A model generated the notes under the pieces. That model ran no database searches. It was given only the letters and a program-made list of their open reading frames with translations, and was not told the origin of the DNA. A DNA stretch of 5,525 nucleotides from DATAQC01 sp038232455 (GTDB lineage: Bacteria; Actinomycetota; Acidimicrobiia; Acidimicrobiales; AC-14), in assembly GCA_038232455.1 (NCBI GenBank), contig JBBSHU010000159.1, positions 1 to 5,525 of the forward strand, in the 5' to 3' direction. A program made the position numbers and the translations under genes. Positions 5,337 to 5,525 of the stretch are shown piece after piece; position 1 is the stretch's first letter, and the number at the start of each line of letters is the position of its first letter.

Positions 5337-5408
5337 GAAAGTGCCTCCTGAGCAGCGACGATGACGGTGCTTGACGTCGTCAGAGCCACAAACACGGGAG
5401 GCACTTTC
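5337..5408 (+). promoter_or_regulatory. Long inverted repeat covering the transposase ribosome binding site
   Basis: GAAAGTGCCTCC (5337-5348) and GGAGGCACTTTC (5397-5408) are a perfect 12-base inverted repeat. Inside, GACGATG (5357-5363) can pair with CGTCGTC (5375-5381) with one G-U pair. The right arm contains most of the Shine-Dalgarno GGGAGG (5396-5401) and ends one base before the GTG start. RNA reading in from outside the element would fold and hide the start, which would limit transposase synthesis. Confidence 0.6.
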
Positions 5409-5409
5409 A

Positions 5410-5525
5410 GTGAGTCGAGTATCGCACGCCGTCGATCGCGTTCACGTGAGCTTCGATGAGCCGAATCTGGTGGCCAACGCCGGACTGTTGCTCGTAGCGA
5501 CCCTGGTCGTGCGACTTGAACTGGA
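5410..5525 (+). CDS. IS1380-family transposase, N-terminal part (3' truncated by window)
   Basis: Thirty-eight codons are visible from GTG at 5410. The protein begins MSRVSHAVDRVHVSFDEPNL and continues VANAGLLLVATLVVRLEL. This matches the beginning of IS1380-group DDE transposases, which typically read V-x-V-x-FD-(D/E)-x-x-L-(V/I)-x-x-AGLLL-x-x-L-x-x-x-L. The catalytic DDE residues lie beyond the window. GGGAGG at 5396-5401 is eight bases before the start and is embedded in an inverted repeat. Whether the full gene is intact cannot be judged from this window. No passenger gene is seen in the visible left end. Confidence 0.85.
   Translation, partial: MSRVSHAVDRVHVSFDEPNLVANAGLLLVATLVVRLEL

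Larger units (their letters stand above)
5289..5525 (+). mobile_element. Left end of an IS1380-family insertion sequence (continues beyond the window)
   Basis: The element is identified from its transposase, which starts at 5410. The left boundary is an estimate. CCTCGATCCACCGA at 5289-5302 agrees at 9 of 14 positions with the left terminal repeat of ISEcp1, CCTAGATTCTACGT as I remember it, a member of the same family. That would leave a 121-base leader before the transposase, with TAAG at 5285-5288 as a possible target duplication. The right end is not in view, so neither the repeat pair nor the duplication can be confirmed here. Confidence 0.55.

Noticed and set aside
1..5525. tRNA, rRNA or CRISPR array
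   Set aside because: No cloverleaf-like segment, rRNA signature or regularly spaced repeats were seen on reading the window.

Overview
The window is high-GC bacterial DNA with the layout of an actinobacterium. A Rieske ferredoxin gene between sufD and sufC is an arrangement I know from Streptomyces-type actinobacteria. A YkuD lipoprotein with Ser/Thr/Pro-rich linkers and an IS1380-type transposase fit the same group. Acidimicrobiia is my best guess for the class, but this is inference from style and not from a marker gene.

Left part (1-2719, + strand): the window opens in the C-terminus of an FtsH-like AAA+ metalloprotease. It is followed by three tightly packed genes of the SUF iron-sulfur assembly system: sufD, a small Rieske [2Fe-2S] ferredoxin, and sufC. 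SufC is the ATPase and SufD its scaffold partner. SufB, SufS and SufU are not in view: FtsH is directly upstream and a convergent gene directly downstream, so this is a split suf locus. The sufD reading frame has no usable ATG, GTG or TTG near the conserved N-terminus, and a CTG preceded by a Shine-Dalgarno-like sequence is the likely start.

Middle (2772-4310): an L,D-transpeptidase lipoprotein (peptidoglycan-binding domain plus YkuD domain) lies on the - strand, convergent with sufC. It appears to be transcribed as a leaderless mRNA. Divergent from it is a small helical, TPR-like protein of unknown function.

Right part (4311-5525): no intact gene is visible, and I read the stretch as a gene graveyard at the edge of a mobile element. 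On the - strand is a frameshifted C-terminal scrap of a multicopper oxidase that has lost part of its copper-ligand motif. On the + strand is a frameshifted remnant of a secreted beta-propeller-like protein with FG-GAP-type repeats, carrying at least five frame changes. About 155 bases between the two scraps (4585-4741) show nothing I can identify. The window ends in the left end and first 38 codons of an IS1380-family transposase. Its ribosome binding site lies in one arm of a strong inverted repeat. I see no tRNA, rRNA or CRISPR array. I found no wholly new system; the points most worth a second look are the CTG start of sufD, the split suf locus, the decayed region and the hairpin at the transposase start.
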